Assembly: GCA_020846005.1 (NCBI GenBank)
Contig: JADLEQ010000104.1
Span: 1 to 32,963 of the forward strand
Origin: Polyangiaceae bacterium
GTDB taxonomy: Bacteria > Myxococcota_A > Polyangia > Polyangiales > Polyangiaceae
Length of the DNA stretch: 32,963 nt
Reading direction: 5' to 3'
Positions within the stretch are counted from its first letter, which is position 1. Every line of letters begins with the position of its first letter. The notes beneath the pieces are model-generated. The model did no database searches. It saw nothing but the letters and a program-made list of their open reading frames with translations, and had not been told where the DNA came from. The translations under genes were made by a program, and so were the position numbers. Of this stretch, positions 9,218 to 17,934 are shown one piece after another.

Positions 9218-10237
9218 GTGCGAGCCCTCGCCATCGCTTACTACGTCCACGGCCACGGCCGGGGCCACGCGAGCCGCGCTCGCAGCGTGGTCCGCGTGCT
9301 CGAGCGCGACGAGCACCAGGTGTCGCTCGTCGTCTCGGGTGAGGCCGGCGACCTCGTCGGGGCGCCGACACAGATCGAGCGACGGCCGCTGCTCCGCCCC
9401 GGTCCCCTCGCGCTGCCGCGCCTCGCGGCGCGCGCGCGAGCGGAGGCCGAGTGGCTCACGCGCCGCGCGGTCGACCTCGTGGTGAGCGACGGCGACCAAC
9501 CCTCGATCTTGGCGGCGCGGGCGCGTGGCGTCCCCGCGTTGGCGATCGGGCACGATCTGGTCTTCACCGCGTGCCGACTCCCCGCGGGGATGTCGCGCGC
9601 GCGTGTGCTCTACCAGCAGCTCAACGCGGCCGTCCCGACCCGCGTGGCCGACGCGCGCGTCGCGGTCGGCTTCCTCCCGCTGGCGGCGCAACGCCCGCAC
9701 ACGACCGTCGCGCGCCCGGACGACGTCGAACTCCCGCCACCCACCGTGAGCGAGCACTTCGTCGCCTACTTCAGCGAGCTGGACGGCAGCGCGATCCTCG
9801 ACCTCGTGGCGCGGACGGGGAGCGCGGTCGAGTGGTTCGGCGGCGACCCGCGGCGTGCACCCGCCGGTGTGCTCGTACGCCCGTTCGAGCGCGAGACGTT
9901 CGTCGCGCGACTCGCGAGCGCGCGGGGCGTGATCGGCTCCGCGGGCAGCAACCTGCTCGCGGAGGCGATCCTGCTCGGGAAGCCGATCCTCTGCGCGCAC
10001 GATCCGCGCCACGTCGAGCAGACGCTGAACGCCGAGCTCGTGGCGCGGATGGGGGTCGGCCTGGCTGCGCCGGTGCGCCGGGTCGACGCCGCGCTCGTCC
10101 GTCGCTTCCTGGAGCTGGCGCGCACGGGAGCCCACGCGCGCATCGATCTCGCGGGATCGCTCCCGACGGTGTCGGCGGCCGCGCAGGCGTGGGTGGGCGC
10201 GCTCTCGGCGGGCCGGGCGATCAGCCACCGTCAGTGA
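9218..10237 (+). CDS. MurG/UGT-like glycosyltransferase (TIGR00661-type)
   Basis: 339 residues, GTG start. The N-terminus carries a YYVHGHGRGHASRARSV loop, the Gly/His-rich acceptor-side loop seen in MurG-like and MJ1255/VC2487-type glycosyltransferases. The C-terminal donor-binding half has IGSAGSNLLAEAILLGKPIL (about residues 238-257), corresponding to the G-x-x-x-x-x-E-A-x-x-x-G-K-P element of GT1/GT28 enzymes. It is probably a cytoplasmic or membrane-peripheral nucleotide-sugar transferase of unknown acceptor. The 3' end overlaps the convergent DUF4846 gene by 17 nt. Confidence 0.82.
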   Translation: MRALAIAYYVHGHGRGHASRARSVVRVLERDEHQVSLVVSGEAGDLVGAPTQIERRPLLRPGPLALPRLAARARAEAEWLTRRAVDLVVSDGDQPSILAARARGVPALAIGHDLVFTACRLPAGMSRARVLYQQLNAAVPTRVADARVAVGFLPLAAQRPHTTVARPDDVELPPPTVSEHFVAYFSELDGSAILDLVARTGSAVEWFGGDPRRAPAGVLVRPFERETFVARLASARGVIGSAGSNLLAEAILLGKPILCAHDPRHVEQTLNAELVARMGVGLAAPVRRVDAALVRRFLELARTGAHARIDLAGSLPTVSAAAQAWVGALSAGRAISHRQ

Positions 10238-11288
10238 CCACCTTGCGCTCGAGGCGCATCAGCCCGCTCCAGGGGAACTCCTCCGTGTAGGGCGTGAGCA
10301 GCGGGCGCTCGGGTCGCAGCGTGAACCACGCCGTCCCCCGCCCGGGGCGCAGCACGTGGACGCTCTGGGCCGGGTTCAGCGCCTGCCCGAGGAGCGCGAG
10401 GCGCTCGCCGTCGTCGCGCACGACGACATCGAGCACGAGCGTCGCGTGGAACGGCGACCTCGGGTGGAGGAAGAAATCGCCGGGGCGGAGGTCCTCTGGC
10501 GCCACCGGGGTGGCCTGCTGCGCGAGGGACGTCGAGTTGGCGAAGGCGAACACGCTGTCGAGGAATTCGCGGAAGCCCGTGTGGGAGTCTGCCCCGCCCT
10601 TCGCGCGCTTCTGCCATGTCACGGCGGCTCCGACCGCGATGATCCGCTCCCCCTTCGCCCAGCGCGCGAGCGGGAGCTCGGTGCCGTTCGCCGCGCGGTA
10701 GCTGATGGCGTCGCGCTCGCCCGCCGACCAGAGCCACTCTGCGTGGAGGCGGAGCACCACGTCCGAGCTCTGCTGCAGGTCCGCGCGCCCGACGTCCATC
10801 GCGACCACGGCGGCGAGGTAGTCGTCGTCCGCCGGGCGGACGGTCTCCCCCTTGTGCGAGGTGACGGGCGTCCCGGGGGAGGCGAGCGGCAGATCGCGGA
10901 GCCACGCAGCGAACGAGCCGGGCGCGACCTGGACGCGCGCCCGCCCGGGTGGCGTCGGGAAGCGCGCCGACAGGGTGTCCGCCACGGCCGGCGCCTTGAG
11001 GCCCGGGCTGGTCAGCCAGGCGTAGCGACTGGGATCGGGCGGCGCGGCGGCCGCCGGCTCGGCCGGAGGCGCAGGCGGGGCGTCGGGCGAGGCCGCCCCG
11101 CTCGCCCGCACGGCCGGCGCGGCGTCGACGGGCGCCGCGGCGCTCGGAGCGCCCGACATCGCCGCGGGCGGCGCCGCCTCGCTCGCGGCCGGGGGCGGCT
11201 CCGACCGCCGGGTGCACGCCGCCAGCCCCACCGCGACGAGCGCGAGCGCGGGCAGCAGTCGGCGCGTCTCCACTCTCACGGGCGCCAT
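10221..11288 (-). CDS. DUF4846-family lipoprotein
   Basis: 355 residues from ATG 11288. The signal peptide ends in a good lipobox, GLAAC (Cys25). A Pro/Ala/Ser-rich linker (about 26-90) leads to a globular domain that I recognise as DUF4846 from segments such as SHTGFREFLDSVFAFAN and LRPGDFFLHPRSPFHATLVL. The conserved His, Asp and Arg residues suggest an enzymatic domain, but no reaction is established to my knowledge. It is likely anchored in the periplasm or outer membrane. Its 3' end overlaps the neighbouring glycosyltransferase by 17 nt, and its start lies 63 nt from the divergent PAD gene. Confidence 0.8.
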   Translation of the reverse strand: MAPVRVETRRLLPALALVAVGLAACTRRSEPPPAASEAAPPAAMSGAPSAAAPVDAAPAVRASGAASPDAPPAPPAEPAAAAPPDPSRYAWLTSPGLKAPAVADTLSARFPTPPGRARVQVAPGSFAAWLRDLPLASPGTPVTSHKGETVRPADDDYLAAVVAMDVGRADLQQSSDVVLRLHAEWLWSAGERDAISYRAANGTELPLARWAKGERIIAVGAAVTWQKRAKGGADSHTGFREFLDSVFAFANSTSLAQQATPVAPEDLRPGDFFLHPRSPFHATLVLDVVVRDDGERLALLGQALNPAQSVHVLRPGRGTAWFTLRPERPLLTPYTEEFPWSGLMRLERKVVTDGG

Positions 11289-11339
11289 GCTACCCCGGGA
11301 CGCGGGACGGACGCGAATCGCCTGCGATGCGCGGAGTGA

Positions 11340-11345
11340 TAGGTT
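11340..11345 (+). promoter_or_regulatory. -10-like box TAGGTT for leaderless transcription
   Basis: TAGGTT ends 6 nt before the GTG start of the PAD gene, so transcription would begin at about the start codon. No Shine-Dalgarno is present between box and start. Confidence 0.4.
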
Positions 11346-11351
11346 CGCGCG

Positions 11352-13202
11352 GTGCCTCCCGGCTCGCGCCTCACGTCCTCGCTCCGGAGCGCGGTCGTCG
11401 CCGTGGCCCTGCTCTGCGCCGCGGTGTCCGCCAGCTGCGGCGAAGCGGACGAGGGAGCGCCCGGCGACGCTGCGCCCGATCTGCGCGCGGACGTGGACCG
11501 CGACGGCCGGGTGGACACGCGCGGCGACTCGGACGAGGCGGGCGAAGCCGAGTGGTCCGCGACCCGCGGCGCGGTGGTGCTCGCCAACCTGGACGACGAC
11601 GAGCGCGCCTGCCCGCGCCTCGACGCCGCGGGCGCGCCCCTCTCCGATCTGGACCTCGCCGCGTGCCACGACGCCGCCGACTCGGTGGTGAACGGCCCCG
11701 ACGATCTCGCGGATCTCACGGCGATCGAGCTGCTCCCGTGGCCGGGCGCGCCGGCCGGCGTCGAGCTCAGCGTGACCTGGACCCGGGCGGACGTGCCCAC
11801 CGGCGCGCGGCTGTTCCTGCTCCAGGGCGGCGCGTGGACGCCGCTGCCGTCCGGGGCGCTGGTCCCACCCGAGGCAGCGCGGTCGGGAGCCTCCCTGCGG
11901 CTCGAGGCGACCGAGGTACCACGCGGGGTATCCGGTGAGGGCGCGTTCGTCGACGTCACGGTCGCGGCGGCCGCCGGCTCGCGCGCGTGGAGCGACACGG
12001 TCCGGCTTCGGGTCGCTCCCGTCGTGACGCAGCACGACCGGACGCCGGCGCGGCAGGTGCTCTCGAGTCGGGTCGAGGGGCTCGCCGGCTACCTCGACTT
12101 CCACGACGATCTCGTGCGCGGCGTGGCCGAGTCGGGCACGGGGGTGGAGGTGACGCCCTGGCCTCCCCCCGCGCTCGACCCCTGGATCCAGGACCTCTTC
12201 GAGCTCGGGTGGATGACGCGACCGATCGACGGCGGCACCCACGCGATCCTGGTAGCGCTGCGCTCGGCCAACGTCACACGGGCCGTCCTGCCGAGTCAGG
12301 TCACGCCGGAGTCGCCGCGGCGCGAGGCGGGGCGCATGGTGTTCGACTTTCGTGGCCCGGACACCGCCGTCGTCCAGGTGTTCGATCCGACGCACCCGGT
12401 CGCGCTCGACACCTTCAACTCGACGGGGAATTTCGATCGAGTCCCGCCCCACGAGGCTCCGGGGGGGAGCTACCCCCTGGGCCGAGCCGTCCGCGGCGCG
12501 ACGCCCACCGCCTACCCGGATCGGGCGTTCACGGCGCTGCTGGACGCTCAGGAGGAGGCTCCTCCGCTCGAGCTGGACACCTCGTGGCTCCGGGTGGGCC
12601 ACGTCGACGAGATGCTCGCCTTCGTCCCCGCCGCCTCGGCCCGGGGCTGGGCGGTGCTGATCGCGTCTCCGCGCCGCGCGCGCGCGGTGTTCGAGGAGCT
12701 CGCGGGGCGCGGGCTCGGAGAGACGCCGGTGTTCGCCGGCAAGCTGGCCGGGGCGAGCGGGGTCACGCCGAGCGCCGAGACGACCGTCGCGGCCGTGCTC
12801 GCCGACGAGGACGTGATGGCGGCGAGCCTGCGCGCCGCCATCGAGCTCGACGAGATCGCGTCGCGCCTGACGGCGGAGCTGGGCCTCGCGCCCAGCGAGC
12901 TGGTGGAGGCCCCGGTGCTGTTCGCGGAGTCGCTCGGCCGCGCGGTCGCGTACACCCCGTCGCTCGTGAACGGGGTGTCGCTGCCGCCAGCGCACCTCCT
13001 CGTCCCCCGCGCGCATGGGCCACGGGTCGACGGGGTCGACGTGCTCGAGGCCAGCCTCGCGGACGGCGTCGCCGCGCTCGGCCTCACGCTCGTCCCGGTG
13101 GAGGACTGGGAGCTCTTCCACGTCAACGGGGGCGAGGTGCACTGCGCGACCAACCTACTCCGCGGGCCGGGCACCGCGCCGTGGTGGGGAGGCCCTCCGT
13201 GA
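11352..13202 (+). CDS. Protein-arginine deiminase (PAD) family lipoprotein
   Basis: 616 residues from GTG 11352. A signal peptide with SASC at Cys29 suggests a lipoprotein. Residues about 45-220 resemble PAD_M: an acidic DVDRDGRVD (47-55), Trp68, then VVLANLDDDE (75-84), which parallels the calcium-binding start of PAD_M in animal enzymes. Residues about 225-616 match PAD_C. The catalytic set of human PAD4 (Asp350, His471, Asp473, Cys645) is present as Asp281 (DPWIQD), His417 and Asp419 (GHVDEM), and Cys598 (GEVHCATN). The family converts peptidyl-arginine to citrulline, usually with calcium. No PAD_N domain is evident. This is the vertebrate-type family, not the Porphyromonas PPAD type. It overlaps the next gene by 4 nt (GTGA), indicating coupled translation. 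Confidence 0.9.
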   Translation: MPPGSRLTSSLRSAVVAVALLCAAVSASCGEADEGAPGDAAPDLRADVDRDGRVDTRGDSDEAGEAEWSATRGAVVLANLDDDERACPRLDAAGAPLSDLDLAACHDAADSVVNGPDDLADLTAIELLPWPGAPAGVELSVTWTRADVPTGARLFLLQGGAWTPLPSGALVPPEAARSGASLRLEATEVPRGVSGEGAFVDVTVAAAAGSRAWSDTVRLRVAPVVTQHDRTPARQVLSSRVEGLAGYLDFHDDLVRGVAESGTGVEVTPWPPPALDPWIQDLFELGWMTRPIDGGTHAILVALRSANVTRAVLPSQVTPESPRREAGRMVFDFRGPDTAVVQVFDPTHPVALDTFNSTGNFDRVPPHEAPGGSYPLGRAVRGATPTAYPDRAFTALLDAQEEAPPLELDTSWLRVGHVDEMLAFVPAASARGWAVLIASPRRARAVFEELAGRGLGETPVFAGKLAGASGVTPSAETTVAAVLADEDVMAASLRAAIELDEIASRLTAELGLAPSELVEAPVLFAESLGRAVAYTPSLVNGVSLPPAHLLVPRAHGPRVDGVDVLEASLADGVAALGLTLVPVEDWELFHVNGGEVHCATNLLRGPGTAPWWGGPP

Positions 13203-14083
13203 GGCGCGTGCTCGCGCAGCTCGCGCTCGCCGCGCTCGCCGTCGCGCTGCCCGGGATCGCGCGCGGGGACGCCGGCCGCCCCGTACCGGGCGCCGTCGCG
13301 ACGGGCCCCGCGCAGGCCCGCCCCGCGCCGGGCTCCCCGCTGCTCGGGGCGCTCGCGGTGCCTCCGGGCGACCGAGCGCGGCTCGCGGCCGCGATCGCGC
13401 GCGAACGCGCGCTGAACCCCGCGGCGTTCGCGGCGCTCCGCGCGCTCGAGCGCTCGCTCGGCTCGATACCCGCCGGGCGAGACGGTCGCCTCGACGTACG
13501 CGCGGCGCTCCGGCCGCTCGGGCACGCTGCCGTGCTCCCCGTGCTCGAGCGCCTCGCGCTCGCCGGCCCCGAGGGCGAGGCGCTCGACGATCCCCGCCGG
13601 GAGGCGCTCGCGACCGCGCTGCTCGAGGCGGTCGGCGCGCTCCGCGACGAGCGCGCCCGGCCCGTGCTGGCAGCGGTCGTCGCGCGCGCGGGCGGGAGGC
13701 TCGAGGAGGTCCGCGCCGCCGCCGGCGGGCTCGCACGCCTCGGCGCAGACACCGACCTGGAGCTCGTCGCCCGGCTCGCGCGCTCCGGCGGCGCGCGCGG
13801 CCGAGCGGGCGTGGAGGCGCTCGGGGCGCTCCGGCGACCCGCGACGATCCGGACGCTCGAGGCGCTGCTCGCCGAGGCTGGCAGCGAAGACGACGCTCGG
13901 GCGGTCGTCCGCGCCGCGGGGGACGCGGGGAACGCCTGGGCGTGGCTCACGCCGGCGCTGGCGGGCTCTGGCGAGGGGGGTCGAACGCGCGCGGCCGCTC
14001 GCGCGCTGGTGGAGCGGGCCGCGCGGACGTGGCCCGGGCTGGCCCGTGAGGCCGCCAAGTCGGCTCGGGTGATCGACGGGTGA
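13199..14083 (+). CDS. Exported HEAT-like helical-repeat protein
   Basis: 294 residues from GTG 13199, whose GTGA overlaps the PAD stop. GGGGAGG at 13186-13192, 6 nt upstream, gives a strong ribosome site inside the PAD gene. Residues 1-23 form a signal peptide (VRRVLAQLALAALAVALPG, then A-R-G). The mature part is almost entirely helical, Ala/Arg/Leu-rich, with repeated pairs of about 30-40 residues (e.g. LPVLERLALAG, RPVLAAVVARAGG, ELVARLARSG), which look like HEAT or armadillo-type repeats. Such proteins act as scaffolds. Coupling to PAD suggests a periplasmic partner or substrate holder for the deiminase, by inference. The composition is biased, so repeat assignment is moderate. Confidence 0.75.
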   Translation: MRRVLAQLALAALAVALPGIARGDAGRPVPGAVATGPAQARPAPGSPLLGALAVPPGDRARLAAAIARERALNPAAFAALRALERSLGSIPAGRDGRLDVRAALRPLGHAAVLPVLERLALAGPEGEALDDPRREALATALLEAVGALRDERARPVLAAVVARAGGRLEEVRAAAGGLARLGADTDLELVARLARSGGARGRAGVEALGALRRPATIRTLEALLAEAGSEDDARAVVRAAGDAGNAWAWLTPALAGSGEGGRTRAAARALVERAARTWPGLAREAAKSARVIDG

Positions 14084-14107
14084 CCGCCGGCGGGCGGCGG
14101 CACCCAC

Positions 14108-14133
14108 GGTCCGCGCCGACGCCGACGCGGACC
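14108..14133 (+). terminator. Possible terminator hairpin
   Basis: ggtccgcg (14108-14115) pairs with cgcggacc (14126-14133) across a 10-nt loop, 25 nt after the HEAT-like gene. There is no T tract, so it could equally be a structural element. Confidence 0.35.
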
Positions 14134-14183
14134 CGGCGCGCCCGCCCCTGAGGAGCCCGGGTGCCGTCCGCGCGGCGTTCGCG

Positions 14184-14189
14184 TAGACT
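14184..14189 (+). promoter_or_regulatory. -10-like box TAGACT
   Basis: Same hexamer as before the 4100 gene. It ends 57 nt before the ATG of the hydrolase-like lipoprotein. No clear -35. Confidence 0.35.
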
Positions 14190-14246
14190 GCCCGCACCCC
14201 CCCCGGGCAGCTCGGCTGCCTCCCCCGCGCCCTGAAAGGCTACCCC

Positions 14247-16382
14247 ATGCTCGCGAACCGCTGGCTCCTTCGTTCCTTCACCTGCCTGTCGCTGCTCGCC
14301 ATCGGTTGCGGCGGGGATGACGAATCCGAGAAGAAGAACACCGCGCCGAGCATCGACCCGCCGGGCGACGGGCCGGCGGGCGGAGTGCACCTCCTGGCGG
14401 GGGACTGCGACTCCCTCACCCCGACGCAGTGCGGGTTCCCTTTCCCATCGAACGTCTACCTGGTCGACGACACGACGGGCCTCGCGACCTCGGGCAAGCA
14501 GGTGATGTTCGGGGCCGCGACGCTCCCAAAGAACCTCGGCCTCTACCCGGTGGACCCGACGATCCTCTCCTACAAGGACGGCTTCTCGACGGGGTCCGGG
14601 CCGCAGACGCACATGCCGGGCGCGACCTTCGAGGGCGTCGCGCGGCCGACGTCGATCGAGCGCTCGCTCGAGGACACCTCGCCGTCGATCCTGATCGAGG
14701 CGGACACGGGCCGGCGCGTGCCCCACTGGGTCGACATCGATCAGTCCACGCCGAACGACGGCCTCGAGGACCGCGACGACGAGCGCGCGATCCAGATCCG
14801 CCCCGCGGAGCGCCTGAAGGACGCCACGCGGTACATCGTCGCCTTCCGCAACATCCAGCACCGGGACGGCCACGTGATCGAGCCCGTGCAGGCGTTCCGC
14901 GAGCTCCGCGACGAGCTCAAGACGGAGGACTACGGCGTGAAGCGCCGGCGCGCGCTCTACGCCGACATCTTCGGCAAGCTGGAGACCGCCGGGTATCCCC
15001 GCGCGGACCTGCAGGTCGCCTGGGACTTCACCACCGCCACCAAGGAGAACACCACCCGTCGCATGGTCGCGCTCCGGGATCGCGCGCTCGAGGCGGTCGG
15101 CGCCGCCGGGCCCTCGTTCGTCGTGACCGAGGTCGAGGAGAGCCCCGGCAACGGCATCTTGCGGCGCATCCACGTGAAGATGACGGTGCCGATGTTCCTC
15201 AACTTCTACGCCAAGGGGTACAAGGAGTCGGAGTGGGAGACCCAGGGCGGCTACAACCGCCTGATGCTCGACGAGCAGGGCCTGCCGGAGCAGAACGGCA
15301 CGATGGAGCAGGACGTGCTCATCATCGTGCCCGAGGGCGTGACGAGCGGGACGAAGCACGGGCTGCTGCAGAACGGCCACGGGCTCTTCGGCAGCCGGTT
15401 CGAGGGGCAGGGCGGCTACCTCGCGAGGATGGCGGCGGACTACGGCTGGATCGCGTTCAGCACGAACCTCTTCGGCTTCGCCGAGGACGATGTCGGCCTC
15501 GCGATCACCGCGCTCGGCGCGCGCCCCCTGCTCTTCAATTCCTTCTTCGATCGCCAGCAGCAGGGCCAGGTGAACCAGCTCCTCGCGATGCGCATGATGA
15601 TGGGGCGCATCGCGACGGACGGCATCAAGGATCCCAACGATCCGAGCGCCTACCTGCTCGATCCTTCGTGGATCGACCCGAGCGTGCGGGCGTATCGCGG
15701 CGACAGCCAGGGCGGCATCATGGGGACGACGTACTGCGCCGTCTCGACGGACGTGACCCGCTGCCTCGTGGGCGAGCCGGGCATGCCGTACAGCCTCCTG
15801 CTGAATCGCAGCAAGGACTGGCCGGCGTACGATGTCGTCCTCCGTGCCAGCTACAACACCGGCCTGAACAACCAGTTCATGGTCGCGTTGATCCAGCAGG
15901 GCTGGGACGCCTCGGAGCCGGTCGGCTACGCGCCGTACATGACGACGGATCTGCTCCCGAACACGCCGCCGCACTACCTGCTCATCCACCCGGCGATCGG
16001 GGATCACCAGGTGGTCACGTGGGCAGCGCACATCATCGCGCGGTCGGTCGGCGCGGTGAACCTGGCGAGCCCCGCCGGCGAGGTGCACCGCACGGTGCCG
16101 TTCCTCGAGCAGGCGACGGCCCCCGTGACGAACCGCTCGGCCATGGTGGAGTGGGAGTTCGGCCTCGCGCCGGAGCCGCTCGAGAACCTCCCGCCGAAGG
16201 ACGGCTGCGATCCGCACGATCGCGTCCGTGTGCTCGACCCGGCTTACGAGCAGCAGGACCACTTCTTCCGCACCGGCGAGATCAAGTGGACCTGCGACGG
16301 CCTCTGCAACTGCGACAGCGCCAACGAAGAGGCTGGCTGCGAGCGGACGCGCGACGCGGGCGACACGGTCTGCAAGCCGTGA
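14247..16382 (+). CDS. Large lipoprotein with alpha/beta-hydrolase features
   Basis: 711 residues from ATG 14247 with AAAGG upstream. The signal peptide ends in LLAIGC (Cys about 22). Residues about 40-300 form an N-terminal domain of unknown type. From about 365 the chain looks like an alpha/beta hydrolase: an oxyanion-type GHGLFGS element, a nucleophile elbow GDSQGG with Ser487, and a late-strand HPAIGDHQV motif with Asp586 as candidate acid. The catalytic His is not certain. The C-terminal 40 residues are Cys-rich (CDGLCNCDS), so a disulfide-stabilised tail is likely. It is probably an outer-membrane or exported esterase or peptidase-like enzyme; the substrate is unknown. It ends in a strong hairpin shared with the convergent HAD gene. 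Confidence 0.78.
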   Translation: MLANRWLLRSFTCLSLLAIGCGGDDESEKKNTAPSIDPPGDGPAGGVHLLAGDCDSLTPTQCGFPFPSNVYLVDDTTGLATSGKQVMFGAATLPKNLGLYPVDPTILSYKDGFSTGSGPQTHMPGATFEGVARPTSIERSLEDTSPSILIEADTGRRVPHWVDIDQSTPNDGLEDRDDERAIQIRPAERLKDATRYIVAFRNIQHRDGHVIEPVQAFRELRDELKTEDYGVKRRRALYADIFGKLETAGYPRADLQVAWDFTTATKENTTRRMVALRDRALEAVGAAGPSFVVTEVEESPGNGILRRIHVKMTVPMFLNFYAKGYKESEWETQGGYNRLMLDEQGLPEQNGTMEQDVLIIVPEGVTSGTKHGLLQNGHGLFGSRFEGQGGYLARMAADYGWIAFSTNLFGFAEDDVGLAITALGARPLLFNSFFDRQQQGQVNQLLAMRMMMGRIATDGIKDPNDPSAYLLDPSWIDPSVRAYRGDSQGGIMGTTYCAVSTDVTRCLVGEPGMPYSLLLNRSKDWPAYDVVLRASYNTGLNNQFMVALIQQGWDASEPVGYAPYMTTDLLPNTPPHYLLIHPAIGDHQVVTWAAHIIARSVGAVNLASPAGEVHRTVPFLEQATAPVTNRSAMVEWEFGLAPEPLENLPPKDGCDPHDRVRVLDPAYEQQDHFFRTGEIKWTCDGLCNCDSANEEAGCERTRDAGDTVCKP

Positions 16383-16438
16383 GCGGCGAGGTCACGGCGA
16401 GCGTCCCGGCGGGGCGCTCGCCGTGGGCCACCGCTCAC
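16379..16438. terminator. Nested bidirectional hairpin including both stop codons
   Basis: The outer arms GTGAGCGG (16379-16386) and CCGCTCAC (16431-16438) pair over 8 bp and contain the TGA stops of both convergent genes. The inner arms cacggcgagcg (16393-16403) and cgctcgccgtg (16415-16425) pair over 11 bp around a loop that can add three C-G pairs. The symmetry suits bidirectional termination or mRNA 3'-end protection. Confidence 0.7.
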
Positions 16439-17934
16439 CCCGGCTCGGAGCCGTCGTGGGGGAGCTGCCCGAGCGGGGCGCGGAGGTACTCGAAGGGCGT
16501 CTCCACGAGGAAGTTCGAGACCCGTGAGGTGTATACGTCCGCGTAGCGCTCGATCTGGCGGGCGAGCAGGCTCTTGTCGCTGCCGGCACGGAGCAGCGGC
16601 CCCCAGCGCTCGTTGACGAGGCGCCCGGCGGCGCGAGCGAGCGGCGCGATCTGCTGATCGAGCGCCACCAGCTCGGCTCTCAGCGACTGCAGGAGCTGAC
16701 GGAGGCGCTCCGGCGGCGCCTGCGGGCGGGGGCCGTACGCGGCCTCGATGCGCTGGAGCCCGAGCCGGACCTGCGAGAAGCGGAGCTCCTTCTCACGTTT
16801 CTCGCGCATCAGCCGGGCGAGCAGCCGCTGATCCGCCTCGAACGACTCCGCCGCTGCGATCTCGGCCTCGAGCTCGTGGAGCACCAACGCCGTTCGCCAG
16901 CGCAGGATGTCCTTGCTGACGTGCACGTCCGCGAACATGTGGTCGCCGACGTAGAGGATCTCCTCGGGCGCGATCCCGAGCCCTTGCTCGATCAGCCCGG
17001 CGTGCCCGCCGAGGTAGGCGCCGCCGGGCCGGAGCTTGCCGATCCACGGGCGGAGCAGGCCGCTCTCGTCCACCACCTCGAAGACCGGTTGCTTCGCCGT
17101 GAAGAACGCCGGCTTGCGCGACTGCACGATGATGAGCGTGAAGAGCTCCCGCCACGATCGCCCGCCGAGCGCGGGGTCGAGGACGTAGCGCATCATGGCG
17201 TCCGTGTAGCCCCACTCGGAGTTGGTCACGAGGAGGAGGTCCCGGCCCGCGTGCTTCAGGTCGAGGAGGGCGAGGGGGAGCTCGGGATCCAGCTCCACGT
17301 AGCGCTCGGGCGCCGCGAGGATCTCGGCCTTCAGCTCTCCCTCGACGTGCGCTGCGTCCACGCACGACTTCACGGCGTCGTATAGATCGGCGTAGCCCAT
17401 GGCGTGCGGGAGCGCTCCCGCGTCGAGCAGCTCGACCCCGAGCGAGAAGAGCGAGCCCTCCGACAGGCTGAACAACGTGTTCAAGAACACCCAGCGGGGC
17501 TCGGCGAGATCGACGAGCAGGCGCGAGTACGCGCGCCGCTGCTCGTCGAACTCGAGCAGTCGCGTGCCGTGCGCCGCGCGGGTGACGTAGCCGAAGCGGT
17601 TCGCCTTCACGACATTCCCGAGCTTGAGATCGAGCACGAGACCCCGCGTCACGAGCTCCGGGTCGAAGCTCCAGTCACCGACGGGCCAGCCGCGCGCGGC
17701 GAGCCCCGCGCGCGCGTGCTCGAACGCTCGCTCCTCCCACGCGTGGACCGCGTAGTGGACCAGCGTGTAGTCCATGTCGAACCCGATCGCCCGGAGGGAC
17801 CGCAGGTTGAGGGTTCGGTTGCAGAAGAAGCGCCGGGCGCGCGGCGGCACGAGCGCGCCGTCGAGCGCGTCGGTGACGAGCGACGGCGCGGGGGGAGGCG
17901 GAGAGGGGCTCATCGTGGGGATCCCGCCGCTCAT
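16435..17934 (-). CDS. HAD-IG family 5'-nucleotidase-type phosphatase
   Basis: 499 residues. The HAD motifs are complete: motif I GFDMDYTLVHY with nucleophile Asp53 and Asp55, motif II in LLLVTNSEWGYT, and motif IV YVGDHMFADV with Asp331 and Asp336. The large insertion between motifs is typical of the HAD-IG group, related to cytosolic purine 5'-nucleotidase (cN-II). About 80 C-terminal residues look helical and may form a coiled coil. The expected activity is dephosphorylation of nucleotides or a related small phosphate in the cytoplasm. The chosen ATG at 17934 overlaps the kinase-like gene stop as ATGA; a second ATG at 17913 is possible. Coupling to a pseudokinase is unusual. Confidence 0.87.
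   Translation of the reverse strand: MSGGIPTMSPSPPPPAPSLVTDALDGALVPPRARRFFCNRTLNLRSLRAIGFDMDYTLVHYAVHAWEERAFEHARAGLAARGWPVGDWSFDPELVTRGLVLDLKLGNVVKANRFGYVTRAAHGTRLLEFDEQRRAYSRLLVDLAEPRWVFLNTLFSLSEGSLFSLGVELLDAGALPHAMGYADLYDAVKSCVDAAHVEGELKAEILAAPERYVELDPELPLALLDLKHAGRDLLLVTNSEWGYTDAMMRYVLDPALGGRSWRELFTLIIVQSRKPAFFTAKQPVFEVVDESGLLRPWIGKLRPGGAYLGGHAGLIEQGLGIAPEEILYVGDHMFADVHVSKDILRWRTALVLHELEAEIAAAESFEADQRLLARLMREKREKELRFSQVRLGLQRIEAAYGPRPQAPPERLRQLLQSLRAELVALDQQIAPLARAAGRLVNERWGPLLRAGSDKSLLARQIERYADVYTSRVSNFLVETPFEYLRAPLGQLPHDGSEPG

Noticed and set aside
11289-13142. In-frame upstream extension of the DUF4846 gene
   Set aside because: It is antisense to the PAD gene, low-complexity, and precedes a clear signal peptide with lipobox.
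13947-16262. Long minus-strand open frame opposite the hydrolase-like lipoprotein
   Set aside because: No recognisable motif; composition is that of an antisense reading of a real gene with signal peptide and hydrolase motifs.
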